A DNA stretch of 64,000 bases from contig DASZTO010000072.1 in NCBI GenBank assembly GCA_035548175.1, positions 1-64,000 of the forward strand, given 5' to 3'. The position numbers were made by a program, and so were the translations under genes. The stretch is from CALCHA01 sp035548175 (GTDB lineage: Bacteria; Planctomycetota; Phycisphaerae; WQYP01). This document shows positions 30,516 to 38,019 of the stretch, one piece after another (positions within the stretch are counted from its first letter, which is position 1; every line of letters begins with the position of its first letter). Below the pieces are notes generated by a model that did not search any database, was not told where the DNA came from, and worked only from the letters and a program-made list of their open reading frames with translations.

Positions 30516-30962
30516 GTGAGTGACGAAGGCATCAGCGACCGCGTGAAGCGGTTCATTGCCACCTACATCAGTTCCGTCGCGCAACTCGAGACCTTGCTGT
30601 TGTTGCACACGAATGTGAACCAAAGCTGGTCGGCGGCGGACATCGCGCGCGAGCTGCGCATCGAGGCTGGGGGGGCGGAGACGCAGCTGGCGGCGCTGGT
30701 CGCCAGCGGATTGGCGGTTCGGGTCAGCGACACGGAGGCGGCGCGCGCGGTGAGCAAGCCGGGGGACACGGGTCCGCGCTATCGCTACAACCCAGGGAAT
30801 CCGGACGTGGAAGCGGACACGGTGGCGCTGGCGCAGGCGTATTTGATAAGGCGCGTGACGGTGGTGGGGCTGATTTTCGCCAAGCCGCCGGACAAAGTGC
30901 GGGCGTTTTCCGAAGCATTTCGATTCCGACAGGACTCCCGGAAAGATCCACCGAATGGGTGA
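30516..30962 (+). CDS. Small winged-helix-like regulator upstream of a DUF5985 pair
   Basis: A 148-residue soluble protein. Residues about 10-75 look like a winged helix-turn-helix: FIATYISSVAQLETLLLLHT, then WSAADIARELRIEAGGAETQ and LAALVASGLAVRV. An Arg/Tyr-containing hinge (GPRYRYNPG) and a C-terminal helix (VALAQAYLIRRVTVVGLIFA) follow. I chose GTG 30516 because coding character begins there and no better ATG lies near. Its end overlaps the start of the first DUF5985-like gene by 8 bases. Similar HTH genes are found beside DUF5985 pairs in proteobacteria, to my recollection. It may be a regulator or a cytoplasmic partner of the membrane proteins. Confidence 0.7.
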   Translation: MSDEGISDRVKRFIATYISSVAQLETLLLLHTNVNQSWSAADIARELRIEAGGAETQLAALVASGLAVRVSDTEAARAVSKPGDTGPRYRYNPGNPDVEADTVALAQAYLIRRVTVVGLIFAKPPDKVRAFSEAFRFRQDSRKDPPNG

Positions 30963-31221
30963 AGTGGTTTACATCCTCTGCGCGTTGACCAGCATGATGT
31001 GTGCGGTGCTGCTGGGTCGGGCGTTTTATCGGACACGGGCGAGCATTTTGCTGTGGAGCACGCTGTGTTTCTGCTTGCTGGCGGTGAACAACATCCTGTT
31101 GTATCTGGACCTGGTGGTGTTTCCGCCGCCCTCGCCGGTGGATTTGCGGTTGCCGCGGGGTCTGGTGTATCTGGCGGCGTTGATGCTGCTGGTGTTCGGG
31201 TTGATCTGGGACTCGGATTGA
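30955..31221 (+). CDS. DUF5985-like small membrane protein, first copy
   Basis: An 88-residue protein with three hydrophobic helices: VVYILCALTSMMCAVLLGRA, ILLWSTLCFCLLAVNNILLY and LVYLAALMLLVFGLIW. The conserved part between helices one and two (RAFYRTRASILLWSTLCF) and the second helix ending AVNNILLYLDLVVFP fit the DUF5985 family, for which no function is known. It overlaps the winged-helix gene and is followed 19 bases later by a paralogue with the same layout. Confidence 0.75.
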   Translation: MGEVVYILCALTSMMCAVLLGRAFYRTRASILLWSTLCFCLLAVNNILLYLDLVVFPPPSPVDLRLPRGLVYLAALMLLVFGLIWDSD

Positions 31222-31240
31222 GTTGATTCGGGAGCGTCGC

Positions 31241-31555
31241 ATGCCGACGGTTTCCACATTCTGGTTTTCGTTTTTGTCGGGCGCGGTGTGCGTGCTGTGC
31301 CTGGTGGCGGCGCTGCTGTTCACGCGCTTCTATCTGCGGACGAAGGACCGGTTGTTTGTGCTCTTCGCGGTGGCGTTTGCGATCCTGGGCCTGAACAACG
31401 TGCTGTTCATGTTCACGGTCAATCGCTATACGCAGGAGCCCGAGCAACCGGGGCACCCGCTGGTCTACCTGCCGCGGCTGGTGGCGTTCGGGCTGATCCT
31501 GTTTGCGGTGATCGACAAGAACCGCTCGCGGACGCCGCCCGGCCCGCCGGCATAA
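31241..31555 (+). CDS. DUF5985-like small membrane protein, second copy
   Basis: A 104-residue paralogue of the preceding gene, with the same three-helix plan: FLSGAVCVLCLVAALLFTRF, then FVLFAVAFAILGLNNVLFMF and YLPRLVAFGLILFAVID. The shared features are the RFYLRTKDRLFVLFAVAF turn and the LNNVLF helix end. The ATG at 31241 has GGGAG six bases upstream; a TTG 18 bases earlier is less likely. The tandem pair suggests a heteromeric membrane complex controlled by the winged-helix protein. Confidence 0.75.
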   Translation: MPTVSTFWFSFLSGAVCVLCLVAALLFTRFYLRTKDRLFVLFAVAFAILGLNNVLFMFTVNRYTQEPEQPGHPLVYLPRLVAFGLILFAVIDKNRSRTPPGPPA

Positions 31556-31582
31556 GCGGCGGCTGCCGGGGAGCGGGGGGGG

Positions 31583-32695
31583 TTAGACGATCTGGACGAT
31601 GAACCTCTCGCGATAATCGGCGGCATCGGCGAGCTGGACGTGCAGGCGGATTTCCCACACGTGATACAGATAGGCGGCGGCGCGCTTGGCCGGCGGATCG
31701 CTCGTGGGCGGGTATTGCGCGCTGACGGCGGCGTCTGCGGCCGCTTGCAGAATGGCGCCGTGCGCCGTGTCGTGATGGCCGTGCATGGGGAGGGATTGCT
31801 CGCCGAGGACGCTCGTGCCGGTGTAGGTCTTGGAGCCGCGCTTTTCCCGGTAGCACTTCAGGCAGACCAGGCGGGCATCGACATTCTGGACGTGGAGGTC
31901 CTTGAGGGCGTCCCATTCGACCTGCAAGGTGAGAGGCTCTCCACGGACCAGGGGGAGGGGGCTGATCTGGAGGCGTGCGTCGCTGATGACGCGGGTGGTG
32001 AGCCAGCGGTGGATCGCCCAGAAGAGCAGGGCGGCGGCGCCGGTCGCGGTCACCAGCAGGAGAAACCATCCTCCGGCGGAATAGGGCCATCCGCGGGCGG
32101 CGTAATGGGTGTCGATCAGCAGTGCGGGCAGGAGGAACCCGGCGGTCCAGGCGGCGGCTTCCCATTTTTGGCGTCGGAGGTTTTTGGGGGGCAAGAGGAG
32201 GTGGAAGCCGGAGGCTCCGAGGGAGAGGGCGCGCATGGTGCGCGGGGCCGCGCGCGTGTATCCGAGGAGCATCATGGCTCCGACGAATGCGGCGGCGCAG
32301 GTGACCAGCGCTCCCCAGTAAGGTGAGGAACCGTATTCGCGGATGAGGATGGCGTTGTCGGGATCGAGGGGGTCGACGTAGGCGGTGATCGGCCGATTTT
32401 CGGGGAATTGAGCGATGATGCTGCTGGCCCAGTCGCTGCTGCCGGAGGCATCGACGGGGAAGATGCCGGTGCCGAAGTGGGTTTTGCCATCGCGGATGAA
32501 TTCATAGCGGATGCGCGGGGAGTAGCTGTCGGACCGTCGGCCGTGATAGACATCGATGCCGGTGGAATCGACGGTGGCGGGGGTGGGTATGAAGGTGCGG
32601 ATGGCGCGGTCCTGCTCGGCGATGGAATTGACGGCGACGAGGGCCAGAGCCAATCCGCCGAGCAGCAACACGACGCCCCAGAAGCGCATCCACAT
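31583..32695 (-). CDS. DUF3592-like membrane protein
   Basis: A 370-residue membrane protein. An N-terminal membrane helix (VVLLLGGLALALVAVNSIA) is followed by an extracytoplasmic DUF3592-like beta domain, with ATVDSTGIDVYHGRRSDSYS, RYEFIRDGKTHFGTGIFP and ITAYVDPLDPDNAIL. Another helix follows (WGALVTCAAAFVGAMMLLGY), then two more near residues 190-235 and a C-terminal soluble domain of about 130 residues with the CLKCY motif. Function is unknown. The start is not marked by a good ribosome-binding site; ATG 32695 or 32689 are both possible. It lies 83 bases downstream of the Nudix gene. Confidence 0.7.
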   Translation of the reverse strand: MWMRFWGVVLLLGGLALALVAVNSIAEQDRAIRTFIPTPATVDSTGIDVYHGRRSDSYSPRIRYEFIRDGKTHFGTGIFPVDASGSSDWASSIIAQFPENRPITAYVDPLDPDNAILIREYGSSPYWGALVTCAAAFVGAMMLLGYTRAAPRTMRALSLGASGFHLLLPPKNLRRQKWEAAAWTAGFLLPALLIDTHYAARGWPYSAGGWFLLLVTATGAAALLFWAIHRWLTTRVISDARLQISPLPLVRGEPLTLQVEWDALKDLHVQNVDARLVCLKCYREKRGSKTYTGTSVLGEQSLPMHGHHDTAHGAILQAAADAAVSAQYPPTSDPPAKRAAAYLYHVWEIRLHVQLADAADYRERFIVQIV

Positions 32696-32778
32696 GAGCG
32701 GGACGATACCGCTGGAGCGTTGGGGCGACAATGGGGGGCGGTGGGAGCGGCGGGGGGGCAGGGGGAGCGGGGGGGAGG

Positions 32779-33300
32779 TCAGGCGGCGGGGCGGGAAAGG
32801 AAATAGAGGGCGGCGTAGACCTTGGGGTCGATGGGGAAGTTGCGGCGGGCGCGGTCGTCGAGCCAGGCGTGGACGTCGGGGAGGGGGATTTCGTGGAGGG
32901 TGATTTGCTCGGAGCCGTCGCCGGCTGCGGGGCCGACTTTGACGAGTTGGCGGGCGCGCACGAGCATGATCTGTTCGGAGGTGAGGCCGGCGGAGGTGGG
33001 ACCGTGGCAGAGGAGTTCGAAGGAGGAAGCGCTCCAGCCGGTTTCTTCGAGAAGTTCGCGGGCCGCGGCTTCCTGCCAGGACTCCTGTTGGGAATGGTCG
33101 CCGACGAGGCCGGCGGGAATTTCGATGCACACGGCCTCGAGCGGGGCGCGATATTGCGAGATCAGGAGGATGCGGTTGTCGGGCGTGAGGGCGGCGATGG
33201 CGATCGGGGTGCGTCCGCGGATGCGGCGGACGTACTCCCAGCCGTTGACGTTGACGAGTTCGAGGAACTTGCCGCGGGCGAGGGAGTGTTCGGCAGGCAT
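32779..33300 (-). CDS. Nudix hydrolase (ADP-ribose pyrophosphatase-like)
   Basis: A 173-residue Nudix enzyme. The Nudix box is complete, GLVGDHSQQESWQEAAAREL followed by LEETGW, with the Gly, both Glu clusters and the REL-EE-G core. The preceding strand (LISQYRAPLEAVCIEIPAGL) is typical of ADP-ribose/nucleoside-diphosphate-sugar pyrophosphatases, where the IEIPAG turn binds the substrate. A C-terminal helix (ARRNFPIDPKVYAALYFL) completes the fold. The ATG at 33300 is preceded by AAGG and begins at the domain. The upstream part of the frame is Pro/Arg-rich and unlikely to be translated. Confidence 0.88.
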   Translation of the reverse strand: MPAEHSLARGKFLELVNVNGWEYVRRIRGRTPIAIAALTPDNRILLISQYRAPLEAVCIEIPAGLVGDHSQQESWQEAAARELLEETGWSASSFELLCHGPTSAGLTSEQIMLVRARQLVKVGPAAGDGSEQITLHEIPLPDVHAWLDDRARRNFPIDPKVYAALYFLSRPAA

Positions 33301-33470
33301 GGGAGGGCCTTTCAAAAAGGTGCGGGTAGCGTACGGGCGCGGGGAAGGCGCGGGAAGCGGACGGGGGAGGGGGGGGGAAAGGGCTGAAAAGATTTTTCTT
33401 CCCACCGCCTGAGGAAGTGGCTATCGTTCGGGCGATCACTTCAGACATGTCTATCTACGGGAGGAGACTC

Positions 33471-33797
33471 ATGTCGCGCTGCCAGGCCTGCGGAAGAAAT
33501 GCGCCCACGAAACACGTACGGTATTACCAGAACATCGGGATGCTGTTCATGCGCCAGTTGCGGACGGTGGACGGATCGTTCTGCAAACGGTGCTCGCGAC
33601 ACTTTTTTCTGAAGCTGACGGGGCTGACGCTGGTGACCGGCTGGTGGGGGCTGATCTCGGCGATCATGAATCCGTTTTTGATCATCAACAACGTGGTGCG
33701 GTTTGTGGGAACGCTGTCGCTGGCGGAGGGGGCGGATGCGACGGCGCCGCTGCGGGCGGGATATGAGCGGCCGCGTGAGACACCAACGCGGCGGTGA
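33471..33797 (+). CDS. Zinc-ribbon membrane protein
   Basis: A 108-residue protein with CQACG near its start and CKRC after the block YYQNIGMLFMRQLRTVDGSF, which together would bind one zinc ion. A hydrophobic region follows (FFLKLTGLTLVTGWWGLISA and IMNPFLIINNVVRFVGTL), probably two membrane helices. The CxxC, HVRYYQNIGMLFMR, GWWG and PFLIINN pattern is a recurrent small protein family of unknown function. The ATG at 33471 has GGGAGGAGA upstream; an earlier in-frame ATG at 33417 lacks one. It is transcribed away from the Nudix gene. Confidence 0.72.
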   Translation: MSRCQACGRNAPTKHVRYYQNIGMLFMRQLRTVDGSFCKRCSRHFFLKLTGLTLVTGWWGLISAIMNPFLIINNVVRFVGTLSLAEGADATAPLRAGYERPRETPTRR

Positions 33798-33828
33798 GCG
33801 CGTCGCGCGGGCGAGGGCGAGGGGAGCA

Positions 33829-34650
33829 TCATCGGGGGCTTGGCGGGGCGTCCGCGGGGTTGTGGCGGTAGGCGAGGATGCGCACCGTTTCCATGGTGAT
33901 CATGCCTTCGTGGACGAGCGCGTCGAGCTCGGGGAGAAAGCTGCGGATTTTTTCCTCGGAATCGACCAGCTCGAGGACGATCGGCAGGTCGGTGGAGAGG
34001 TCCACGATTTTGGCGGTGTGCAGCACGCTGTTGGCGCCGAAGCCCATGGAGCCGCGGAGGACGGTGGCGCCGCGCAGGCCCAGTTGGCGGGCCCGGGCGA
34101 CCAGGGTTTCGTAGAGCGGCTTGCCGGCGGCTTCATCGGATTCGCCGATGAACACGCGGAGCAGGATGCCATTTTCTGCGGAGTGCATCGGAGGTCCTCC
34201 GGTGGTGGGAATGTCGATCGGGGGAAGCGTGGAGAGGTCCGGGACGGGAGCGCGCAGGGCCAGGGGCGGACGGGGCAGGCCGCTGGCGCGGTGGCGGTAG
34301 AAGAGGACGGCGGCGCGTTCGAGGGTGGCCAGTCCGTGGGCGAGGAGGGCATGGATTTCCTGCTGGACGAAGCGGGCGATCTTGTCGGGGGTATCGGCGC
34401 ATTCGACGATGACGGGCAGGGGCGTGGCGAGATGCCAGAAGGCCGGCTTGACGATGCCGCGCGTGCCGAAGCCGTGGATGCCTTTGAGGACGGTGGCGCC
34501 GGCGAGGGGGAATTTGGAAGCGCGCTGGACGAGGCGTTCGTAAGTGGGCGTGGCGTGGGTGGAATCGGTGGTGAGCAGGTACACGCGCAGGAGGACCTGC
34601 TCGCCGAGAAGCGAGGGCGTGGGCGGGGCGGCGGGCGGCGGGGTGGTCAT
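33829..34650 (-). CDS. Tandem DUF190 protein, fluoride-riboswitch operon
   Basis: A 273-residue fusion of two DUF190 domains. The first is about residues 16-115 (LLGEQVLLRVYLLTTDSTHA, GATVLKGIHGFGTRG, LPVIVECADTPDKI). The second is about residues 158-262 (ENGILLRVFIGESDEAAGKP, GATVLRGSMGFGANSVLH, LPIVLELVDSEEKI). DUF190 proteins are PII-like in fold and commonly sit beside crcB, but usually as single domains of about 110 residues. The start codon overlaps the crcB stop (ATGA), so it is co-transcribed and under the same fluoride riboswitch. A regulatory partner of the fluoride channel is a reasonable but unproven role. Confidence 0.88.
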   Translation of the reverse strand: MTTPPPAAPPTPSLLGEQVLLRVYLLTTDSTHATPTYERLVQRASKFPLAGATVLKGIHGFGTRGIVKPAFWHLATPLPVIVECADTPDKIARFVQQEIHALLAHGLATLERAAVLFYRHRASGLPRPPLALRAPVPDLSTLPPIDIPTTGGPPMHSAENGILLRVFIGESDEAAGKPLYETLVARARQLGLRGATVLRGSMGFGANSVLHTAKIVDLSTDLPIVLELVDSEEKIRSFLPELDALVHEGMITMETVRILAYRHNPADAPPSPR

Positions 34651-35030
34651 GGGTGGCGTCCCAGGAGGAAACCGACGCGGGCGGCAAGGAGGCCTAGCAC
34701 CAGGCTGCCGGCGATATAGAGTGCGGCGCGCCAGAAGGCGCCGTCGCGGAGCATGCCGTCGGATTCGACCATGAAGGTGGAGAAGGTGGTGTAAGCGCCG
34801 ATGAAGCCCGTGGCGATGGCGAGGCGGAGGTAATCGCTGATGTCGAGGCGGTTGGCGGCGAAGGCGAAGAACCACCCGAGGAAAAGGCTGCCGGTGATGT
34901 TGATGAGGAAGGTGGCGATGGGAAAGGTGAAGCCGAAGCGTCCGAAGAACTGGGAGACGCCCAGGCGGGTCATGGCGCCCAGGGCGCCGGCGGCGCCGAC
35001 GAAAAAGAATTGGAGAAGCTTTATTTTCAC
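34647..35030 (-). CDS. crcB: CrcB/Fluc fluoride channel
   Basis: A 127-residue four-helix membrane protein of the Fluc family, which expels fluoride and works as an antiparallel dimer. Family motifs are all visible: GAAGALGAMTRLGVSQFFG near the start, PIATFLINITGSLFLGWF with the conserved Asn, and ATGFIGAYTTFSTFMVES with the Phe-box TTFSTF. It begins with GTG at 35030 (VKIKLLQFFFVG), which fits the normal family length. The downstream DUF190 gene overlaps by four bases. A fluoride riboswitch and an intrinsic terminator lie in the leader. Confidence 0.95.
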   Translation of the reverse strand: MKIKLLQFFFVGAAGALGAMTRLGVSQFFGRFGFTFPIATFLINITGSLFLGWFFAFAANRLDISDYLRLAIATGFIGAYTTFSTFMVESDGMLRDGAFWRAALYIAGSLVLGLLAARVGFLLGRHP

Positions 35031-35044
35031 GGGCGACGCTCCAC

Positions 35045-35077
35045 GAAAAAACCCCGGCCAGGGAAGCCGGCCGGGGT
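35045..35077 (-). terminator. Intrinsic terminator in the crcB leader
   Basis: On the minus strand CCCCGGCC pairs with GGCCGGGG across a 9-base loop and is followed by six T residues. It lies between the riboswitch aptamer and the crcB start codon, so it is probably the off-state terminator of the switch rather than the end of another gene. Confidence 0.88.
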
Positions 35078-35114
35078 CGGGAGAGCACGGGCGAAAAAAT
35101 CCTGCCGCGGCGCG

Positions 35115-35184
35115 GTCAGGAGTTATCAGCATCCGCCGGTGCGGGGGACCGGAGGAGCGGTTCAGGCGAACTCCATCGCCCTTG
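35115..35184 (-). ncRNA. Fluoride riboswitch (crcB motif)
   Basis: The minus-strand leader of crcB contains the fluoride aptamer. The 5' stem GGGCGATGGAGTTCGCC (about 35165-35181) carries the conserved GAUGG and GUUCGCC parts. It is followed by ACCGC, a variable hairpin, and the 3' element GATGCTGATAACTCCTG (about 35116-35132), matching the conserved GGCUGAUGACUCCUG end. The aptamer is followed by an intrinsic terminator and then crcB, the classic transcriptional-control layout in which fluoride binding prevents termination. Confidence 0.93.
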
Positions 35185-35195
35185 GGATTGCCAAA

Positions 35196-35224
35196 ACTGT
35201 AGCGGGGGGAGGGAGCGGCTGCAA
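35196..35224 (-). promoter_or_regulatory. Sigma-70-type promoter of the fluoride operon
   Basis: On the minus strand TTGCAG and TACAGT are separated by exactly 17 bases. The expected start point is about 35189, just upstream of the riboswitch aptamer. Confidence 0.65.
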
Positions 35225-35244
35225 CGGCGGGGCGTCAGGAGGCG

Positions 35245-36234
35245 TCAGGCGTGCGGGTTGAGGAAGGCGGACCATTCGGGTCCGAGGCGCTCCGGGGCTT
35301 CCTCGTGGGGCATGTGGGCAAGATCGGGGTAGGGGCGATAGGTGGAGCAGGGCAGGTCGGCCGCGAGGCGTTCGCCGGCGCCTTGAACCAGCAGGGGATC
35401 CTGTTCGCCCCAGGAAATGAGCACGGGCGAGCGGATTTCTCGCAGGCGCGGGACGTGCGGGGCGGCGGCGAGGTCGCGTTCGTGGCCGGGCAGTGCGCGG
35501 ATCATCTGCATGAGGCGGAAGCGGTTGGCGCGGTGGGACATGTTGCGCAGGTAGCGGGAGCGGAGGTCGGGCGCGAAGCGGGATTTATCGACGTAACCGA
35601 TGTATTCCACCCCGCCGATGAGCTTTTCCGGGCGCGTCGTGGCCATGAGCAGCGGACCCAGCAGCGGCACGCGCGCCCAGCGGTAGGTGCGCGGCAGCGT
35701 CTGCGGATAGCAGGCGGGGTTGGAGAGCACGATGCGGCCGACGCGCTGGGGCGCTTCGAGCGCGGCAACGAGACACATCCCGCCGCCGAGGCTGTTGCCG
35801 GCGAAATCGGCGCGGGGGATCCGGAGGGCGTCGAGCACGTGGAAGATGCCGGCGATGATGTGGCGGGCGGAGAGCGCGCCGGACCATCCGCTGTGGCTGG
35901 GCGAGAGGCCGGCGGGGGCGCAGGCGAGGCCGGAGTAATCGATCAGCAGCAGGTCGTGGGAGGCCAGCAGCCAGGGGGCGATGCCGCGGAAGCTGCTGGT
36001 GGTCAGGCCCATGCCGTGGAGAAGCACGAGGAGGGGTCGCTGAATTTGCGGCGCGGCGGCGGAGCGGCGGAGGATTTTGAAAAGGAGGGTGCGGCGCGCG
36101 GGAGCGATCGTGAAGACGATGTCCGCGCCGCCCTGATCGATCGTCGGCACGGCGCTGAAACCGCCGTCGGGCAACGCGCGCGAGGGTTGCGCGAAGTCGA
36201 ACCAGTCCCACGGAAGTGCCGGCGCGTCGCTCAT
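35245..36234 (-). CDS. Alpha/beta hydrolase
   Basis: A 329-residue soluble hydrolase of the alpha/beta fold. The oxyanion-hole strand is LLVLLHGMGLTTSSFRGIAP, the nucleophile elbow is FAGNSLGGGM with the catalytic Ser, the acid is expected in VLISWGEQDPLLVQG, and the His is in YPDLAHMPHEEAPE. The substrate is unknown; ester, lactone or epoxide hydrolysis are all possible. The ATG at 36234 has only a GAT-rich repeat upstream and no clear ribosome-binding site. No partner gene is evident; the fluoride operon starts just downstream with its own promoter. Confidence 0.88.
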   Translation of the reverse strand: MSDAPALPWDWFDFAQPSRALPDGGFSAVPTIDQGGADIVFTIAPARRTLLFKILRRSAAAPQIQRPLLVLLHGMGLTTSSFRGIAPWLLASHDLLLIDYSGLACAPAGLSPSHSGWSGALSARHIIAGIFHVLDALRIPRADFAGNSLGGGMCLVAALEAPQRVGRIVLSNPACYPQTLPRTYRWARVPLLGPLLMATTRPEKLIGGVEYIGYVDKSRFAPDLRSRYLRNMSHRANRFRLMQMIRALPGHERDLAAAPHVPRLREIRSPVLISWGEQDPLLVQGAGERLAADLPCSTYRPYPDLAHMPHEEAPERLGPEWSAFLNPHA

Positions 36235-36246
36235 GGGTCACATGTT

Positions 36247-36330
36247 AATCTTTATCATCATCTTCATCGTCATCTTCATCTTGGCCCCGGTCCTGCGGAG
36301 ATAAGGATGAAGATTTGAAGATTGGGATTC
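36247..36330. repeat. ATC/GAT-rich inverted repeat cluster
   Basis: The left half is a run of ATCATCTTCATC-like words and the right half has GGATGAAGATTTGAAGATT, partly complementary to it. A GC-rich centre separates them. It resembles low-complexity dispersed intergenic repeats and adds to the CACGAA and GCAAT families seen elsewhere in the window. It lies directly upstream of the hydrolase gene and would form part of its leader. Confidence 0.5.
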
Positions 36331-36361
36331 GGGCGTGCGTTGAGGGAGAGGACGTTGGTGG

Positions 36362-36829
36362 TTAGACCGGGCGTTCGAGAAACACCCGCCCTTCCAGTTC
36401 TTCGAGCGTGGCGACGCGGAAGGCGCTGACTTCCTTGAAGCCCTCGCGCTTGTAAAAATTCACGAGCGCCGGAATGGTCGCGGGGGCTTCGGCGCGCATG
36501 CGCGTGTAGCCGGCGGCGCGCGCCTGATCGGTCAGGGCGCGCATCATCAGCTTGCCCAGACCCTGCCCCTGGAACGCTTTTTTGACCAGCAGGCGGCGGA
36601 CTTCGCACACGTCGGGCGTCATGCGGCGAAAGGCGCCGCTGGCGGCGAGAATCAGCGGCTCGCCCGGTTTCGGGTTCCAGTCGGCGGCGAGCAGGAAGCA
36701 TCCGGCGGGCGGCGCATAGCGCGCATCGATTTCCGAGAGCCACTCGCGCAGGTCCTCGGGGGCGCCGCTCATCTCCGCCAGACCGGCGGACACGCGCTCG
36801 GGGTCCAGACGCTTGATCACGATGTTCAT
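36362..36829 (-). CDS. GNAT-family N-acetyltransferase
   Basis: A 155-residue GNAT enzyme. The acetyl-CoA-binding motif A is clear (CEVRRLLVKKAFQGQGLGKL, then MMRALTDQARAAGYTRM), and the last strand and helix are LVNFYKREGFKEVSAFR. The N-terminal half (LREWLSEIDARYAPPAGCFL, LILAASGAFRRM) is like PadR-linked or MarR-linked acetyltransferases of small amines. The acceptor is unknown. It starts at ATG 36829 and is divergent from the ECF sigma operon. Confidence 0.9.
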   Translation of the reverse strand: MNIVIKRLDPERVSAGLAEMSGAPEDLREWLSEIDARYAPPAGCFLLAADWNPKPGEPLILAASGAFRRMTPDVCEVRRLLVKKAFQGQGLGKLMMRALTDQARAAGYTRMRAEAPATIPALVNFYKREGFKEVSAFRVATLEELEGRVFLERPV

Positions 36830-36976
36830 GCGGCGCCCTCGGCTTGGAGTGTTTCAGGATAAGGGATCATAGCCGGTGCTTCGGCCGCGCGCCGCCGCCG
36901 CGCGGAGGCCGCCGGTAAGATTTCTGGAAATCCACCTGCCGGCGTCGTTTTATCTGCAAAGGCCAACGGGAATCGT

Positions 36977-37474
36977 ATGCAGCGGGTTGATTCGGAGTTC
37001 CTGGCGACGTGTTTCGACGCCCATGCGGCGGCCCTGGTGCTCTACGCCCGCCAATGGCTGCCCGCGCCGCTCGCCGAGGATGTGGTGCAGGAAGTGTTTG
37101 TGCGGCTGGCGGGGCAGGCGGAAGCGCCGCCAAACCCGCGGGCGTGGCTGCTGGCGTGCACGCGGAACGGGGCGTTCGATGCGCTCAAGGGCGCCCGTCG
37201 CCGCCGGGCTCGGGATGCCGCGGCAGTCCAGGAACGCCGGCCGCTGTTCGAGCATGCCGCGGAAACGGCCCTGGAAGCGTCGGAAGCGCAAGCCGCCCTG
37301 GCGGCGCTGCCGGCGACGGAGCGGGAGATCGTCACGCTGCGGCTGTGGGCGGGGGCGACGTTTGCGGAGATTGCGGCGCTGCTCGATGTGCCGCTCTCGA
37401 CGGTGCATCAACGCTATCGGGCGGCGCTGGAAGCCCTCAAGACACGATGGGAGTCGCCATGCAGGAACCGATGA
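36977..37474 (+). CDS. ECF-type RNA polymerase sigma factor
   Basis: A 165-residue ECF sigma factor with region 2 (LYARQWLPAPLAEDVVQEVF, VRLAGQ, PRAWLLACTRNGAFDALKG) and region 4 (LAALPATEREIVTLRLWAGA, TFAEIAALLDVPLSTVHQRY). There is no extra domain. Its gene overlaps the next one, a probable single-span anti-sigma factor, by 16 bases. Two secreted proteins follow in the same tight row. The simplest reading is an envelope- or surface-responsive regulon that includes its own operon. Confidence 0.9.
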   Translation: MQRVDSEFLATCFDAHAAALVLYARQWLPAPLAEDVVQEVFVRLAGQAEAPPNPRAWLLACTRNGAFDALKGARRRRARDAAAVQERRPLFEHAAETALEASEAQAALAALPATEREIVTLRLWAGATFAEIAALLDVPLSTVHQRYRAALEALKTRWESPCRNR

Positions 37475-38019
37475 ACGAAGCAAACGGCGGGGTGCCGGAG
37501 GAACTGGAGGCGTTCCAGAGGCGCCTGGCGGGCTTGCGTCCGGCGGCCACGAGCCTGGACCGCGACCGGGTGCTGTTTGAATCCGGGCGTGCGGCGGGGA
37601 TGGCAGGGGCGACGCGTGCGCGATGGGCGTGGCGCGCGGGGGCGATCGGCGGGTGGGCGGCGGCGGCGTGCGTGGCGGTGGCGCTGTGGCCGCATGGGGG
37701 GGGAGGTGGGGGAGGCGTCGCGCTGCCGCGCGGCGGGCTTGCGGACGTGCAAAGGCCGCCGGCCCAAAGCGTGGCGTCGGCGGCGCAGGCGCAGAGTCCG
37801 CCTCGGGAGCCCGCCCCATGGCTGCTGGCGCTGTTGCCGCAGCCCTCGCCGGCATGGCGCGAGCGCAACCTGATTTTGTCGCGGGGCGTCGATGCCCTCC
37901 CCGAGATGCCGGCGTCGAATGGACACGCCGCGGGGGACGTGGGACCGGCGGCGGATCCGTTGCCGGAGAGTTATCGCATTCATCCGTTGTTTGCGCCGGT
38001 GAAAGGAGCGCGGTCATGA
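37459..38019 (+). CDS. Probable membrane anti-sigma factor
   Basis: A 186-residue protein. Residues 1-55 are helical and charged (ELEAFQRRLAGLRPAATSLD, then RDRVLFESGRAAG). One membrane helix follows (AGAIGGWAAAACVAVALWP), then a Gly/Pro-rich outer part of about 95 residues. This layout and its position right after an ECF sigma gene suggest an anti-sigma factor, but the usual zinc-binding HxxxCxxC motif is absent. The ATG at 37459 has GGGAG upstream; ATG 37447 is also possible. The stop overlaps the next start codon (ATGA). Confidence 0.7.
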   Translation: MQEPMNEANGGVPEELEAFQRRLAGLRPAATSLDRDRVLFESGRAAGMAGATRARWAWRAGAIGGWAAAACVAVALWPHGGGGGGGVALPRGGLADVQRPPAQSVASAAQAQSPPREPAPWLLALLPQPSPAWRERNLILSRGVDALPEMPASNGHAAGDVGPAADPLPESYRIHPLFAPVKGARS

